Source of the DNA: an uncultured Lachnospiraceae bacterium
Lineage (GTDB): Bacteria; Bacillota; Clostridia; Lachnospirales; Lachnospiraceae
Length of the DNA: 64,000 nt
NCBI GenBank assembly: GCA_910585005.1
Contig: CAJUCN010000004.1
Coordinates: forward strand, 1-64,000
Direction of reading: 5' to 3'
Notes under the pieces: generated by a model
Databases searched by the model: none
Told to the model about the DNA's origin: nothing
Seen by the model: only the letters and a program-made list of their open reading frames with translations
Translations under genes and position numbers: made by a program
Part shown: positions 34,048-43,179 of the stretch, piece after piece
How positions within the stretch are numbered: the stretch's first letter is position 1
How the letters are laid out: every line of letters starts with the position of its first letter

Positions 34048-36696
34048 ATGGCACAGACGAAAAAGAGTAACAATACCAGGAGCAATTCTTCAGGTCAAAA
34101 GAGAAACAATTCAGGCAGCAGAAGCTATCAGAAGACAAGCTCAGCCCGTAATAATTCCAGAAAAAGCGAACCTATGGATACGGCAATCAGAAACGAAGTG
34201 TTTTTGATTGTCTTGTTTGCGGTAGCGGTATTTCTGTTTATATGCAATTTTGGTATAGCTGGCGTTGTAGGAAACACCATTAGTGATGTGATGTTTGGCA
34301 TTTTTGGGCTGACAGCTTATGCCATGCCTTTGGCGCTTTTTGTAATGATCGCGTTTGGAACGGTAAACAGTGGGAATGCGATTGCAATCCGTAAGCTGGT
34401 ATCGGGCGTGGTGTTAGCGCTGCTTGTAGGAGTGCTTTGTGAATTTTTTGCAGGAACTCTCCAGGAAATGGAGACCTATCAAGTGAAGGTAATTTATGAG
34501 AACAGCAGCCAAAATCATAATGGCGGAGGCGTGATCGGCGGTTCCCTGGCATATCTTATGCACCATTTTTTAGGAATGGTGGGAGCTATATTAGTAATTT
34601 TGGTTGCGGCGATCGTTTCAGTTGTGATCCTCACGGACAAGTCTTTTGTATCTGGTGTGAAAAAGGGCGGGGAAAAGGTTTACCAGCGTTCAAAAGAGGA
34701 TGCCGCTTACCGGAGGGAAAGGGCCCGTATCCGCCGGGAGGAGATGGAGGAAGAGCGTCAGCGCAGACAGGAGGAAAAAAGGCTCAGGCAAGAGGAGCTT
34801 GAGAATGAAAAGATTCTCCGTATGGATAAAAAGGTCACGGGGGTTATGTTGGACACTTCCCTTACAGAGCATGTAAAAGAGGAACAGGGCCGGGATGATA
34901 TCCATGAGATCAACCTGACAGATTTTGAAGAACAGGTGGGACAGGCGGTCATAGAGCCGGAAGAGCAGCCATATCATTTTGATCAGATCAAGATCCACAA
35001 GGCATATGAGGAAACTGGCAATGACGAGTTGTCGGAGATTACCAGTGATTTTGAAGAAACGGATGCTTACGGTGCAGAAGAATCTGAGGATTATGAAGAA
35101 CCTGCACCGGTACATACACAAGTAAGGCCGGTGGCAAAAATGCCGGAAGTCAAAAAAGAACCGGAGCCGGTTCATACAGCGGTGGCAGGAAATGCTGCCA
35201 TTTCAGAGAAACCTGCGGTACCGAAAAAATATCAATTTCCGCCGATCAGTAAATTGATCAAGGGAACGGGAAAGGGTGGGGATTCCACCCGGGAGTTAAA
35301 GGAAACGGCGCAAAGGCTGCGTCAGACGTTGGAAACTTTTGGCGTCCGGGTGACGATTACGGATATCAGCCAGGGGCCTTCTGTTACCAGATTTGAAATG
35401 CAGCCGGAGCCAGGGATTAAGGTGAATAAGATTGTTGGCCTTTCTGATGATATCAAACTAAACCTGGCAGCAACGGATATCAGGATTGAAGCCCCTATTC
35501 CGGGAAAAGCGGCAGTAGGGATCGAAGTCCCCAATAAAGAAAATACCATGGTAGCCCTGCGTGACCTGATAGACAGCAAAGAATTTAAGGAATTTCCGTC
35601 CAAGCTTGCTTTTGCTGTGGGAAAGGATATTGCAGGCAAAGTGGTGGTGGCGGATATTGCCAAAATGCCCCATATGCTGATTGCTGGGGCGACGGGATCC
35701 GGGAAATCCGTATGCATCAATACGCTTATTATGAGTATTTTATATAAGGCTCACCCGGATGATGTAAAGCTGATCATGGTGGATCCAAAAGTAGTGGAAC
35801 TTAGTGTATATAATGGAATTCCTCATTTGCTGATTCCGGTTGTCACAGACCCCAAAAAGGCATCGGCAGCATTACAGTGGGGGGTTGCGGAAATGACGGA
35901 CCGGTATCAGAAATTTGCAGATTTTAATGTCAGGGATCTAAAAGGTTATAACAAAAAGGTGGAAGCAATGCAGGATTCCGGTGATCAGGAAGGGCTGAAA
36001 AAACTGCCGCAGATCATAATCATTGTAGATGAATTAGCAGATCTGATGATGGTGGCGCCTGGTGAGGTAGAAGAGTCGATCTGCCGTCTGGCACAGCTCG
36101 CCCGTGCCGCCGGTATACATTTGATTATTGCAACACAGAGGCCTTCTGTGGATGTTATCACTGGCCTGATCAAAGCAAATATGCCAAGCCGTGTGGCATT
36201 TAGCGTTTCCAGTGGTGTGGATTCCCGTACGATCCTGGACATGAATGGTGCCGAAAAACTTCTGGGCAAGGGAGATATGCTCTTTTATCCCCAGGGCTAC
36301 AGTAAACCAGCCAGAGTTCAGGGGGCGTTTGTTTCGGATAAAGAGGTTTCTGATGTGGTGGAATTTTTAAAAAATCAGACGCTGGGGAATATTTATGATC
36401 CGGGGGTTCAGGATAAGATTGCAACATATAATGGAAACGGAAGCGCTTCCGGAGCCTCTTCGGATGGATCTGACAGGGATCAGTACTTCGTGGATGCTGC
36501 CAAATTCATAATTGAGAAAGATAAGGCATCCATCGGTATGCTTCAGAGAGTCTTTAAGATAGGATTTAACAGAGCAGCGCGGATCATGGATCAGCTTTGT
36601 GAAGCTGGCGTGGTAGGGGAAGAAGAAGGAACAAAGCCCAGGAAGGTTCTTATGAGTTTAGAGCAGCTTGAACAGTACATAGAAGAATCCCTATAA
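34048..36696 (+). CDS. ftsK: DNA translocase FtsK/SpoIIIE
   Basis: This hexameric ATP-driven pump moves chromosomal DNA through the division or sporulation septum. The 882-aa protein has a basic N-terminus and about four transmembrane segments (about residues 50-200). A charged linker (210-400) follows, then the motor with Walker A GATGSGKSV near residue 551 and Walker B IIIIVDELADLMM near 655, and a C-terminal gamma winged helix (about 810-880) that reads KOPS/SRS sequences. The size matches Clostridia homologues, which serve both roles of FtsK and SpoIIIE. It has its own promoter, and fhs follows 14 bp later. Confidence 0.96.
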   Translation: MAQTKKSNNTRSNSSGQKRNNSGSRSYQKTSSARNNSRKSEPMDTAIRNEVFLIVLFAVAVFLFICNFGIAGVVGNTISDVMFGIFGLTAYAMPLALFVMIAFGTVNSGNAIAIRKLVSGVVLALLVGVLCEFFAGTLQEMETYQVKVIYENSSQNHNGGGVIGGSLAYLMHHFLGMVGAILVILVAAIVSVVILTDKSFVSGVKKGGEKVYQRSKEDAAYRRERARIRREEMEEERQRRQEEKRLRQEELENEKILRMDKKVTGVMLDTSLTEHVKEEQGRDDIHEINLTDFEEQVGQAVIEPEEQPYHFDQIKIHKAYEETGNDELSEITSDFEETDAYGAEESEDYEEPAPVHTQVRPVAKMPEVKKEPEPVHTAVAGNAAISEKPAVPKKYQFPPISKLIKGTGKGGDSTRELKETAQRLRQTLETFGVRVTITDISQGPSVTRFEMQPEPGIKVNKIVGLSDDIKLNLAATDIRIEAPIPGKAAVGIEVPNKENTMVALRDLIDSKEFKEFPSKLAFAVGKDIAGKVVVADIAKMPHMLIAGATGSGKSVCINTLIMSILYKAHPDDVKLIMVDPKVVELSVYNGIPHLLIPVVTDPKKASAALQWGVAEMTDRYQKFADFNVRDLKGYNKKVEAMQDSGDQEGLKKLPQIIIIVDELADLMMVAPGEVEESICRLAQLARAAGIHLIIATQRPSVDVITGLIKANMPSRVAFSVSSGVDSRTILDMNGAEKLLGKGDMLFYPQGYSKPARVQGAFVSDKEVSDVVEFLKNQTLGNIYDPGVQDKIATYNGNGSASGASSDGSDRDQYFVDAAKFIIEKDKASIGMLQRVFKIGFNRAARIMDQLCEAGVVGEEEGTKPRKVLMSLEQLEQYIEESL

Positions 36697-36710
36697 TTAG
36701 GAGGAATGGA

Positions 36711-38381
36711 ATGAAGACAGATATCCAAATTGCCCAGGAGGCAGTTTTAGAACCGATCATTAAGGTGGCAGAAACTTTGGAGATTACAGAGGATGGGTTG
36801 GAACTGTACGGAAAGTACAAGGCAAAGATTTCCGATGAGTATCTTGCCAAGGTCAAAGACCGCAAAGACGGTAAGTTAATTTTAGTTACAGCAATTAATC
36901 CGACACCGGCCGGTGAAGGAAAGACCACTGTCAGTGTGGGCCTGGGGCAGGCATTGGGAAAATTGGATAAAAAAGCGCTCACAGTCTTAAGGGAGCCATC
37001 CCTTGGCCCCTGTTTTGGCATGAAAGGCGGAGCAGCCGGCGGCGGATTTTCACAGGTGGTTCCCATGGAGGATCTGAACCTTCATTTTACCGGGGATTTT
37101 CATGCTGTTACCAGCGCCAACAATCTTCTTGCCGCTATTTTGGATAATCATATTCATCAGGGAAACGAACTGAGGATTGATCCGGGAGCGGTTGTGTGGA
37201 AAAGGTGTCTGGATATGAATGACCGGGTGTTAAGGAATATTGTGATAGGTCTTGGCGCGAAAACGGATGGGACGGTCAGGGAAGATCACTTTATCATCAC
37301 GGTTGCATCGGAAATCATGGCGATTCTCTGCCTGGCTTCTGATATGGAAGATTTGAAAGATAGGCTGGGAAGGATTGTTGTTGCATATAATGACCAGAAA
37401 ATGCCAGTGACTGCTGCAGATTTAAATGCAGTGGGGGCCATGGCGGCTCTTCTTAAAGATGCACTAAAGCCCAATCTGGTTCAGACATTGGAGCATACGC
37501 CGGTACTTGTGCATGGAGGTCCTTTTGCCAATATTGCACATGGATGTAATTCTGTCCGTGCCACGAAGGCGGCGCTTAAAATGGCGGATTATGTGGTGAC
37601 GGAGGCTGGGTTTGGCGCCGATCTTGGTGCAGAAAAGTTTTTTGACATTAAATGCCGTATGGCGGGCATTAAGCCGGATGCCGTGGTATTGGTAGCAACC
37701 GTCCGTGCACTGAAATACAACGGGGGAGTGCCTAGGGATGCGCTTTCTACGGAAAATATGGATGCATTACAAAAGGGAATTGTCAATTTGGAAAAACATA
37801 TTGAAAATCTCCAAAAGTACCATGTTCCCATTGTAGTAACCTTAAACAGCTTTGTTTCAGACACCCCGGCGGAGGTTTCTTTTGTGGAACAATTCTGTAA
37901 GGAAAAGGGCTGTGCATTTGCACCTGCCAATGTTTGGGAACAGGGCGGGGAGGGAGGAATTTTGCTTGCCCAGAAGGTTCTTGATACTTTAGATAGCGAA
38001 GAAAGCCGTTTTCAACTTTTGTATGAGGATGGAATCAGCCTGTCGGAAAAAATTGAAACGGTAGCAAAGGAAATATATGGCGCAGATGGGGTGGTGTATT
38101 CTCCGGCGGCAAAGGCGCAAATGAAAAAGCTTGAAGATCTTGGATTTGGAAGATTTCCGGTATGTATTGCAAAGACCCAGTATTCCCTTTCGGATGATCC
38201 TGCCATGCTGGGCAGGCCGGAACATTTTGAGATCAATGTCAGGGAGGTGTATGTCAGCGCCGGGGCAGGTTTTGTGGTGGTACTTACCGGAGCAGTGATG
38301 ACCATGCCAGGACTGCCGAAGGAACCGGCCGCTTATTCCATTGACGTGGGCAAAGACGGTGTGATCACTGGATTGTTTTAG
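36711..38381 (+). CDS. fhs: Formate-tetrahydrofolate ligase
   Basis: Fhs joins formate to tetrahydrofolate using ATP, the entry point of formate into C1 metabolism and the methyl branch of the acetyl-CoA pathway. The 556-aa protein has the P-loop-like TPAGEGKTTVSVGLGQAL (near residues 65-82), the folate motif REPSLGPCFGMKGGAAGGG and a C-terminal GFGRFPVCIAKTQYS. AGGAGGAA precedes the ATG. folD follows 23 bp downstream. No ZTP riboswitch is visible in the 14-bp leader, since ftsK ends just before. Confidence 0.97.
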   Translation: MKTDIQIAQEAVLEPIIKVAETLEITEDGLELYGKYKAKISDEYLAKVKDRKDGKLILVTAINPTPAGEGKTTVSVGLGQALGKLDKKALTVLREPSLGPCFGMKGGAAGGGFSQVVPMEDLNLHFTGDFHAVTSANNLLAAILDNHIHQGNELRIDPGAVVWKRCLDMNDRVLRNIVIGLGAKTDGTVREDHFIITVASEIMAILCLASDMEDLKDRLGRIVVAYNDQKMPVTAADLNAVGAMAALLKDALKPNLVQTLEHTPVLVHGGPFANIAHGCNSVRATKAALKMADYVVTEAGFGADLGAEKFFDIKCRMAGIKPDAVVLVATVRALKYNGGVPRDALSTENMDALQKGIVNLEKHIENLQKYHVPIVVTLNSFVSDTPAEVSFVEQFCKEKGCAFAPANVWEQGGEGGILLAQKVLDTLDSEESRFQLLYEDGISLSEKIETVAKEIYGADGVVYSPAAKAQMKKLEDLGFGRFPVCIAKTQYSLSDDPAMLGRPEHFEINVREVYVSAGAGFVVVLTGAVMTMPGLPKEPAAYSIDVGKDGVITGLF

Positions 38382-38404
38382 CTTTAAGAAAGGATGATTT
38401 AACA

Positions 38405-39250
38405 ATGGCAATGCTGATTGATGGGAAAGCAATTTCCCAGCAGATAAAAGAAGAATTAAAGGAAAAGGCACTAAGGCTGAAAGCGGCAGGTGTGGAGATT
38501 ACGCTTGCAGTGATCCAAGTGGGGAATGACCCGGCTTCAAGCGTTTATGTCAGAAATAAGAAAAAGGGATGCGCGTATGTAGGGATCGGATCCGTATCCT
38601 ATGAGCTTCCGGATGAAACCACCCAGGAGGAGCTTCTTACCCTGATCAGGGAGCTTAACCAGAAGAAAGAAATAAACGGTATTTTGGTACAGCTTCCGCT
38701 GCCTTCCCATATTGATGAGGATACGGTGATCAGAGCCATTGACCCCAAAAAGGATGTGGATGGTTTTCATCCTCAAAGCGTGGGAGCATTATGTATCGGC
38801 CAGCCGGGTTTCCTATCCTGTACTCCGGCAGGGATCATACAGTTATTAAAACGAAGTGGAATTGAGATAGAAGGAAAAGAGTGTGTCGTTCTTGGAAGGA
38901 GCAATATTGTGGGGAAACCTATGGCGATCTTGCTTCTTCGGGAAAATGCGACGGTGACAGTAGCCCATTCCAGGACAAGGAATTTGAAGGAAGTGATAAA
39001 GCGGGCGGATATTTTGATTGCGGCAGTAGGGAAAACGAAAATGATTACTTCTGATTATATAAAAGAAGGGGCGGTAGTCATTGATGTGGGAATCAACAGA
39101 GATGAAAACGGTAAACTTTGCGGTGACGTCGATTTTGAATCCGTGGAACCACTATGCAGCGCAATTACACCAGTTCCCGGCGGGGTTGGGCCTATGACGA
39201 TCGCGATGCTTCTTAATAACTGCATGCAGTCAGCAGAACTTTATGCGTAA
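38405..39250 (+). CDS. folD: Bifunctional methylene-THF dehydrogenase / methenyl-THF cyclohydrolase
   Basis: FolD interconverts 10-formyl-, methenyl- and methylene-tetrahydrofolate with NADP. The 281-aa protein has SVYVRNKKKGC near residue 44 with the catalytic Lys, the motif QLPLPSHIDE, DPKKDVDGFHP and the nucleotide-binding GRSNIVGKPMA, and ends with the usual PVPGGVGPMTIAMLL. AAAGGATG lies upstream of the ATG. With fhs just before it, it forms a two-step C1 module. Confidence 0.97.
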   Translation: MAMLIDGKAISQQIKEELKEKALRLKAAGVEITLAVIQVGNDPASSVYVRNKKKGCAYVGIGSVSYELPDETTQEELLTLIRELNQKKEINGILVQLPLPSHIDEDTVIRAIDPKKDVDGFHPQSVGALCIGQPGFLSCTPAGIIQLLKRSGIEIEGKECVVLGRSNIVGKPMAILLLRENATVTVAHSRTRNLKEVIKRADILIAAVGKTKMITSDYIKEGAVVIDVGINRDENGKLCGDVDFESVEPLCSAITPVPGGVGPMTIAMLLNNCMQSAELYA

Positions 39251-39294
39251 AGATCCGGTATAAATGCCGGAGACATCGCAGAAAGGAGGAAGCG

Positions 39295-40716
39295 ATGGTT
39301 TGTCCCAATTGTGGATACGAATTAAAAGAAGGTCATTTGTATTGTGAATCATGTGGAACAGAAATCCAGATTGTTCCGGACTTTGAGCCGGAAATTGAAA
39401 ATAGTATAACAGAAACATTGTCCACGGTGGCAGAGGAAATTGAGAGAAAAAGCCCTGACGCTTCTCTAACGAAAAAGGACAGCCCAAAGCAGAATCTATT
39501 ACCGGTCATCCTTACTATTTTTTTGGTTGTACTTGTGATGGTGATTATAGCCGGAGTGCTTTTATATCAGAGATATTCCGTTTCCTATCAGATCGGGCAG
39601 GCGAGGAAGTCCGCCGAGGAACAGAATTATGAGCAGGCGGCAGAATTTATGGACAGGGCACGGCATTTGGCCCCGGATAATGCTGATGTAGCGCTTTTAG
39701 AAGCGGGGTATCTGATCAGTGCGGGGGATGCAGACCAGGCTTTGTCAATCTTGCTGGGGCTGGTAGACCGGATCCAGTTAGAATACGGGGATAAGGAAAA
39801 GGTTTTTGAAAATATTGTAGCGATCTATAGTGACAGAGGACAATTTGAACAGATTAACAGTCTGTTGTTGGCCAGTGGAGATCTGGAGATCCAAAATCAT
39901 TTTCAGCAGTATATGGCAATGACGCCAGAGTTTGGATATGAATCAGGGACTTACGAAGAGGTCTTGCAGCTCCGCATGAGTGCAAATACCAGTGGAAAGA
40001 TCTATTATACCCTGGATGGAAGTATGCCTGATGAGCACAGCCTGCTATATACGGCGCCATTAACATTGGAAACAGGGGACTTTCAGATTTTTGCTATTTT
40101 TATCAATGATTATGGAATAAAAAGTGATGTGGCAAGGGGAATGTATACGATTAACCTGACTGTGCCTGACCCGCCGGATGTATTGGTACCTAGCGGAGAT
40201 TACCAGTTACCGACCATGATCGAGGTACAGGCGCCGGAGGATTGTACGGTATATTATACCACGGACAGGTCGGCGCCCAGTGCGGACAGCTTAAGGTATA
40301 CTGAGCCGATTTTTATGCCCCTTGGAAGAACCAATTATAAGTTTATTGCGATATCGGAACAGGGAGTGTCAAGCGAGGTGGTCAGTAGAAGCTATCGCTT
40401 TGAACTGGAAACAGAGGTAACGATTGATAAAGCAATACGCAACGTGGTTCAGGCGCTTTTTAACCGAAGGGTCTTGTCAGATCTATATGGGCATTCGACG
40501 GAAATACAGGGAAAATATGTATTTGAGTACGATACTATTGTGGAAATCCCTAATTTGGGCTATTATTATAAATTGAATGAATATGTTGAGGATGAATATG
40601 GGAATCGGACCCAAACAGAAAGGCTATATGCGGTGGAGGTATACACTGGCTCACCTAACCGTCTGACATATGATGAGAACGGTGAAATGGGATTAATTGC
40701 CTTAGGGGATCAGTAA
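39295..40716 (+). CDS. Zinc-ribbon / TPR / chitobiase-like-domain membrane protein
   Basis: I cannot name this 473-aa protein, but its parts are clear. A four-cysteine zinc ribbon sits at residues 3-20 (CPNCG... CESCG), a transmembrane helix at about 68-91, TPR-like helices at about 98-205, and then two copies of a chitobiase C-terminal-like beta domain with YYTLDGSMPDE and YYTTDRSAPSA. A final domain of about 90 residues ends the protein. The ribbon would be cytoplasmic and the rest outside. AAAGGAGGAAG precedes the ATG. It lies between folD and nfnA but has no clear link to either. Binding of wall or sugar polymers is a guess from the beta domains. Confidence 0.78.
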   Translation: MVCPNCGYELKEGHLYCESCGTEIQIVPDFEPEIENSITETLSTVAEEIERKSPDASLTKKDSPKQNLLPVILTIFLVVLVMVIIAGVLLYQRYSVSYQIGQARKSAEEQNYEQAAEFMDRARHLAPDNADVALLEAGYLISAGDADQALSILLGLVDRIQLEYGDKEKVFENIVAIYSDRGQFEQINSLLLASGDLEIQNHFQQYMAMTPEFGYESGTYEEVLQLRMSANTSGKIYYTLDGSMPDEHSLLYTAPLTLETGDFQIFAIFINDYGIKSDVARGMYTINLTVPDPPDVLVPSGDYQLPTMIEVQAPEDCTVYYTTDRSAPSADSLRYTEPIFMPLGRTNYKFIAISEQGVSSEVVSRSYRFELETEVTIDKAIRNVVQALFNRRVLSDLYGHSTEIQGKYVFEYDTIVEIPNLGYYYKLNEYVEDEYGNRTQTERLYAVEVYTGSPNRLTYDENGEMGLIALGDQ

Positions 40717-40749
40717 ATCACCATATTATATAACAGAAAGGAAATCGTC

Positions 40750-41628
40750 ATGTATAAGATTTTAGAGACAAAAGAATTGGCAGCCAACATTTTTCTTATG
40801 GTAGTGGAGGCAAAAAGGGTAGCAAAGGCGTGTCAGCCTGGTCAGTTTGTGATTGTTAGGACGGATGAAAAGGCAGAACGCATTCCTCTTACAATTTGTG
40901 ATTATGACAGAAATGAAGGAACGGTAACCATTGTTTTCCAGATCGTAGGCGCGGGAACACAGATGATGTCCGTGCTTAAGAAAGGGGATTCCTTTTGTGA
41001 TTTTGTCGGGCCTTTAGGCTGCCCCTCCGAATTTGTATCTGAGGATATCAATGTTTTGAAAGAAAAGAAAATGTTGTTTGTTGCAGGAGGGGTAGGTACG
41101 GCGCCGGTATATCCTCAAGTAAAGTGGCTCCATGAGCATGGAATTGATGCTGATGTGATCGTAGGCGCTAAGACAAAGGATCTGCTGATACTGGAAGAGG
41201 AAATGCAGGCAGTTGCCGGGAATCTTTATGTGACAACTGATGATGGCTCTTATGGCAGAAGTGGGATGGTGACACAGACGATCACTGACCTGGTGGGGGA
41301 AGGCAGACGCTATGATGTATGCGTGGCGATTGGTCCGATGATCATGATGAAATTTGTCTGCAAATTGACTAAGGAACTTGAACTTCCTACGATTGTCAGT
41401 CTGAATCCAATTATGGTGGACGGCACAGGCATGTGTGGCGCATGCCGTGTGACAGTAGGAGGAAACGTGAAATTTGCCTGTGTGGACGGTCCGGAGTTTG
41501 ACGGACATCAGGTGGATTTTGACGAGGCGATGCGTCGCCAGCAAATTTATAAGACAGAAGAAGGAAGGGCGTTCCTTGAAGCAAAAGAAGGAGATACACA
41601 TCACGGCGGATGCGGGAATTGCCAATAG
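40750..41628 (+). CDS. nfnA: NfnA: FAD/NAD and [2Fe-2S] subunit of NADH-dependent ferredoxin:NADP oxidoreductase
   Basis: The 292-aa protein has an FAD-binding beta barrel (residues 1-100, with ERIPLTICDYD), a nucleotide domain with GGVGTAPVYPQ near 115 and a C-terminal [2Fe-2S] site with cysteines in GTGMCGACRV and KFACVDG. This is the layout of NfnA and of the electron-transfer subunit PyrK. Adjacent nfnB makes NfnAB, the electron-bifurcating transhydrogenase, the better call. The complex couples NADH and reduced ferredoxin to NADP+ reduction in the cytoplasm. It is 15 bp upstream of nfnB. GAAAGGAAATC precedes the ATG. Confidence 0.9.
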   Translation: MYKILETKELAANIFLMVVEAKRVAKACQPGQFVIVRTDEKAERIPLTICDYDRNEGTVTIVFQIVGAGTQMMSVLKKGDSFCDFVGPLGCPSEFVSEDINVLKEKKMLFVAGGVGTAPVYPQVKWLHEHGIDADVIVGAKTKDLLILEEEMQAVAGNLYVTTDDGSYGRSGMVTQTITDLVGEGRRYDVCVAIGPMIMMKFVCKLTKELELPTIVSLNPIMVDGTGMCGACRVTVGGNVKFACVDGPEFDGHQVDFDEAMRRQQIYKTEEGRAFLEAKEGDTHHGGCGNCQ

Positions 41629-41643
41629 AGGAAGGAGTAAAAA

Positions 41644-43029
41644 ATGGATGTATTAAAAAAGGTTCCGGTAAGGGAACAGGATGCGAAGGTAAGGGCAGCT
41701 AATTTTGAAGAAGTCTGCCTTGGATATCATAAAGAAGAAGCAATGGAAGAGGCGCAGCGTTGTATTAATTGTAAGAATGCACAGTGCATCAAAGGCTGTC
41801 CGGTAGCCATTGATATTCCTGGATTTATAGAAAAAGTTAAAGACGGGGATATAGAAGCGGCATACCAGGTGATCAGTAAGTCGTCAGCGTTGCCAGCCGT
41901 GTGCGGGCGCGTGTGTCCCCAGGAAAGCCAGTGTGAGGGAAAGTGTATCAGAGGGATCAAGGGTGAGCCGGTCTCCATTGGGAAATTAGAGCGTTTTGTT
42001 GCCGATTGGGCGGGGGAAAATGGGATCAAACCCCAGGGGACACAAGAAAAAAACGGCAAAAAAGTTGCAGTGATCGGTTCCGGGCCTGCAGGACTTACCT
42101 GCGCTGGAGATCTTGCAAAGATGGGGTATGAAGTGACGATCTTTGAAGCGCTCCATGAACCGGGGGGTGTTTTGGTATATGGAATTCCGGAATTCCGACT
42201 TCCCAAAACCAAGGTGGTTGCCAAGGAAATCGAAAATGTAAAGGCTCTTGGCGTAAAGATAGAGACGAATGTGGTAATTGGAAAATCGGTTACCATTGAT
42301 GAACTGATTGGTGAAGAAGGTTTTGACGCGGTATTTATTGGTTCCGGGGCAGGGCTTCCTAAATTTATGGGGATTCCCGGGGAGCAGGCAAACGGAGTAT
42401 TCTCGGCAAATGAATATTTAACCAGAAGCAACTTAATGAAAGCGTTTGATGAAAATTCCAACACGCCGATTGCAAGAGGAAAGAAAGTTGCTGTAATAGG
42501 CGGTGGGAATGTGGCAATGGATGCAGCAAGAACGGCGCTCCGCTTAGGGGCGGAGGTTCATGTTGTGTACAGGAGAAGTGAAGAGGAACTTCCGGCCCGT
42601 GTGGAAGAAGTACACCATGCAAAAGAAGAAGGGATCATTTTTGATTTGCTTTCAAACCCTGTGGAGATTCTTCAGGACGAAAAGGGATGGGTATGTGGTA
42701 TGAAGTGCATCAAAATGGAACTTGGTGAACCGGACGAATCAGGCAGAAGACGTCCGGTAGAGGTTCCCGGTTCCGAATTTATCATTGATGTGGATACGGT
42801 GGTCATGTCTCTTGGAACATCGCCCAACCCCTTGATTTCCGCTACCACAAAGGGGCTTGAGGTCAACAAGTGGAAATGTATTGTGGCGGATGAAGAATCC
42901 GGAAAAACAACAAAAGAAGGCGTCTATGCGGGCGGGGATGCAGTCACCGGAGCCGCTACAGTGATCCTGGCAATGGGGGCTGGGCGTGCAGGCGCAAAAG
43001 GAATTGATGAATATTTGAAAAATAAGTGA
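41644..43029 (+). CDS. nfnB: NfnB: FAD/NADP subunit (glutamate-synthase small-subunit-like)
   Basis: The 461-aa protein has an N-terminal domain with cysteine motifs for [4Fe-4S] clusters (CINCKNAQCIKGCP; CGRVCPQESQCEGKC). An FAD fold begins at IGSGPAGLTCA (near residue 141) and an NADP fold at VIGGGNVAMDAAR (near 284), and the C-terminus has the flavin motif GVYAGGDAVTGAATV. It resembles the small subunit of NADPH-dependent glutamate synthase, but no large subunit (gltB) is nearby and the preceding gene is nfnA, so the bifurcating Nfn enzyme is favoured. GGAAGGAGT lies upstream. Confidence 0.9.
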   Translation: MDVLKKVPVREQDAKVRAANFEEVCLGYHKEEAMEEAQRCINCKNAQCIKGCPVAIDIPGFIEKVKDGDIEAAYQVISKSSALPAVCGRVCPQESQCEGKCIRGIKGEPVSIGKLERFVADWAGENGIKPQGTQEKNGKKVAVIGSGPAGLTCAGDLAKMGYEVTIFEALHEPGGVLVYGIPEFRLPKTKVVAKEIENVKALGVKIETNVVIGKSVTIDELIGEEGFDAVFIGSGAGLPKFMGIPGEQANGVFSANEYLTRSNLMKAFDENSNTPIARGKKVAVIGGGNVAMDAARTALRLGAEVHVVYRRSEEELPARVEEVHHAKEEGIIFDLLSNPVEILQDEKGWVCGMKCIKMELGEPDESGRRRPVEVPGSEFIIDVDTVVMSLGTSPNPLISATTKGLEVNKWKCIVADEESGKTTKEGVYAGGDAVTGAATVILAMGAGRAGAKGIDEYLKNK

Positions 43030-43081
43030 TCATGCTGGCCTTTTCCTTTCAATCCAAAGAAAATATTAATAATTCCTTTGC

Positions 43082-43110
43082 TTGAAATTAAAATATCCGT
43101 TGTATAGTAT
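43082..43110 (+). promoter_or_regulatory. Candidate promoter of the MORN-repeat gene
   Basis: TTGAAA (43082-43087), 17 bp and TAGTAT (43105-43110) lie upstream of the gene, with TATAGT (43103-43108) as an overlapping alternative -10 at 15 bp. No terminator is clear between nfnB and this site. Confidence 0.5.
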
Positions 43111-43179
43111 ATGTAAAAGCCCGATGTGAAGCGTGGCCATTCGGATAAAAAGTAGACTTGATGAAGGTAAGAGGAAAAG

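Noticed and set aside
36697..36710. ZTP riboswitch before fhs
   Set aside because: The leader is 14 bases long and lies directly after ftsK.
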